Positions 63,223 to 64,000 of a stretch of 64,000 bases of DNA are shown one piece after another; position 1 is the first letter of the stretch; every line of letters begins with the position of its first letter. Source of the DNA: an uncultured Saprospiraceae bacterium (GTDB lineage Bacteria > Bacteroidota > Bacteroidia > Chitinophagales > Saprospiraceae); contig CALLMH010000023.1 of NCBI GenBank assembly GCA_938007965.1, forward strand, positions 1 through 64,000. Direction: 5' to 3'. The notes below the pieces were generated by a model. The model saw only the letters and a program-made list of their open reading frames with translations, searched no databases and was not told where the DNA came from. Position numbers and translations under genes: made by a program.

Positions 63223-64000
63223 ATGCAACCAACAAAAGATATAAATCAAAGATGTGTAAGTCTCATACTTGGTGGAGGTGTAGGGTCTAGACTGTACCCG
63301 CTCACAAAAGAAAGATCTAAGCCCGCTGTGCCGATTGGTGGGAAGTATCGACTGATCGATGTACCTATTTCCAATTGCCTCAACTCAGGCCTAAGAAGAA
63401 TATATGTACTGACACAATATAACTCCGCCTCCCTAAATAAACATATCAAAAACACATTCAATTTTGATCGGTTTTCTTCAGCATTTGTGGATGTATTAGC
63501 CGCCGAGCAGACGAAAGAAAACTACAATTGGTTCCAAGGTACGGCAGATGCAGTTCGTCAATCACTTAGGAATATTCAAAACGACGAAGCAGACTATATA
63601 CTTATACTTTCCGGAGATCAGTTGTACCATATGGATTTCGAAGAATTCATCAGAAAACATATAGAAAACAATGCTGACGTCTCTATTGCTACCATCCCAT
63701 GTAACGCAAAGCAGGCGCCCGCATTTGGAATCATGAAAGTAGCGGCAAGTGGCAAGATTGATGACTTCATAGAAAAGCCAGCCGCTGAATTACTTCCAAA
63801 TTGGGAATCAGAAGTCAGTGATGACCTCAAAAATCAAGGTAGAAACTATCTTGCATCTATGGGGATATATATCTTCTCTAGAAAGGTGCTAGAAGATATG
63901 TTGAACAAATACGATAAAGCCATAGATTTCGGAAAAGAAATAATCCCTAATAGTCTTACAGATAAGCTAAATGTATACGGCTATAAGTACGATGGGTTCT
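63223..64000 (+). CDS. glgC: Glucose-1-phosphate adenylyltransferase, truncated by window edge
   Basis: MQPTKDINQRCVSLILGGGVGSRLYPLTKERSKPAVPIGGKYRLIDVPISNCLNSGLRRIYVLTQYNSASLNKHI..; not in the ORF track because it runs off the right edge. Confidence 0.95.
   Translation, partial: MQPTKDINQRCVSLILGGGVGSRLYPLTKERSKPAVPIGGKYRLIDVPISNCLNSGLRRIYVLTQYNSASLNKHIKNTFNFDRFSSAFVDVLAAEQTKENYNWFQGTADAVRQSLRNIQNDEADYILILSGDQLYHMDFEEFIRKHIENNADVSIATIPCNAKQAPAFGIMKVAASGKIDDFIEKPAAELLPNWESEVSDDLKNQGRNYLASMGIYIFSRKVLEDMLNKYDKAIDFGKEIIPNSLTDKLNVYGYKYDGF

Overview
The window looks like a Bacteroidota chromosome (Saprospiria-like by feel; lineage is inference). It has TAnnTTTG-type promoters, T9SS-like C-terminal sorting domains, and MATE, groESL, radC, rpmF and glgA/glgC housekeeping genes. 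The dominant feature is one reading frame on the minus strand from about 19541 to beyond base 1. It has no stop across more than 6,500 codons and is missing from the ORF track because it runs off the left edge. It encodes a giant secreted repeat protein. From the N-terminus it contains a signal peptide, DUF11-like regions, one SdrD_B-like domain, about 40 HYR/HYR-like modules, and then 157-aa DUF11-like repeats. The HYR-like array has a higher-order period of about 2.1 kb. A second secreted repeat protein of 2410 aa lies at 22.7-29.9 kb, with about 17 SdrD_B-like repeats, its own 3-unit higher-order duplication and a T9SS-like tail. A third secreted protein at 43.75-46.66 kb joins a vanadium-haloperoxidase/PAP2-like domain to MopE-like repeats. 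Downstream of a tRNA-Met, 34.2-36.4 kb looks like a decayed accessory island: a lipoprotein frame broken by one TAA, an IS21-like relic, the C-terminal stub of a tyrosine recombinase, and an intact-looking RelE/ParE-type toxin-antitoxin pair. Glycan-related genes at 49.9-56.7 kb include a probable D-glucuronyl C5-epimerase-like protein translationally coupled to a membrane glycosyltransferase, a PHP protein and an ATP-grasp protein. I saw no CRISPR array, rRNA, complete IS or prophage. No wholly new system is proven; the strongest leads are the giant protein's hierarchical repeats, the decayed island and the C5-epimerase operon.
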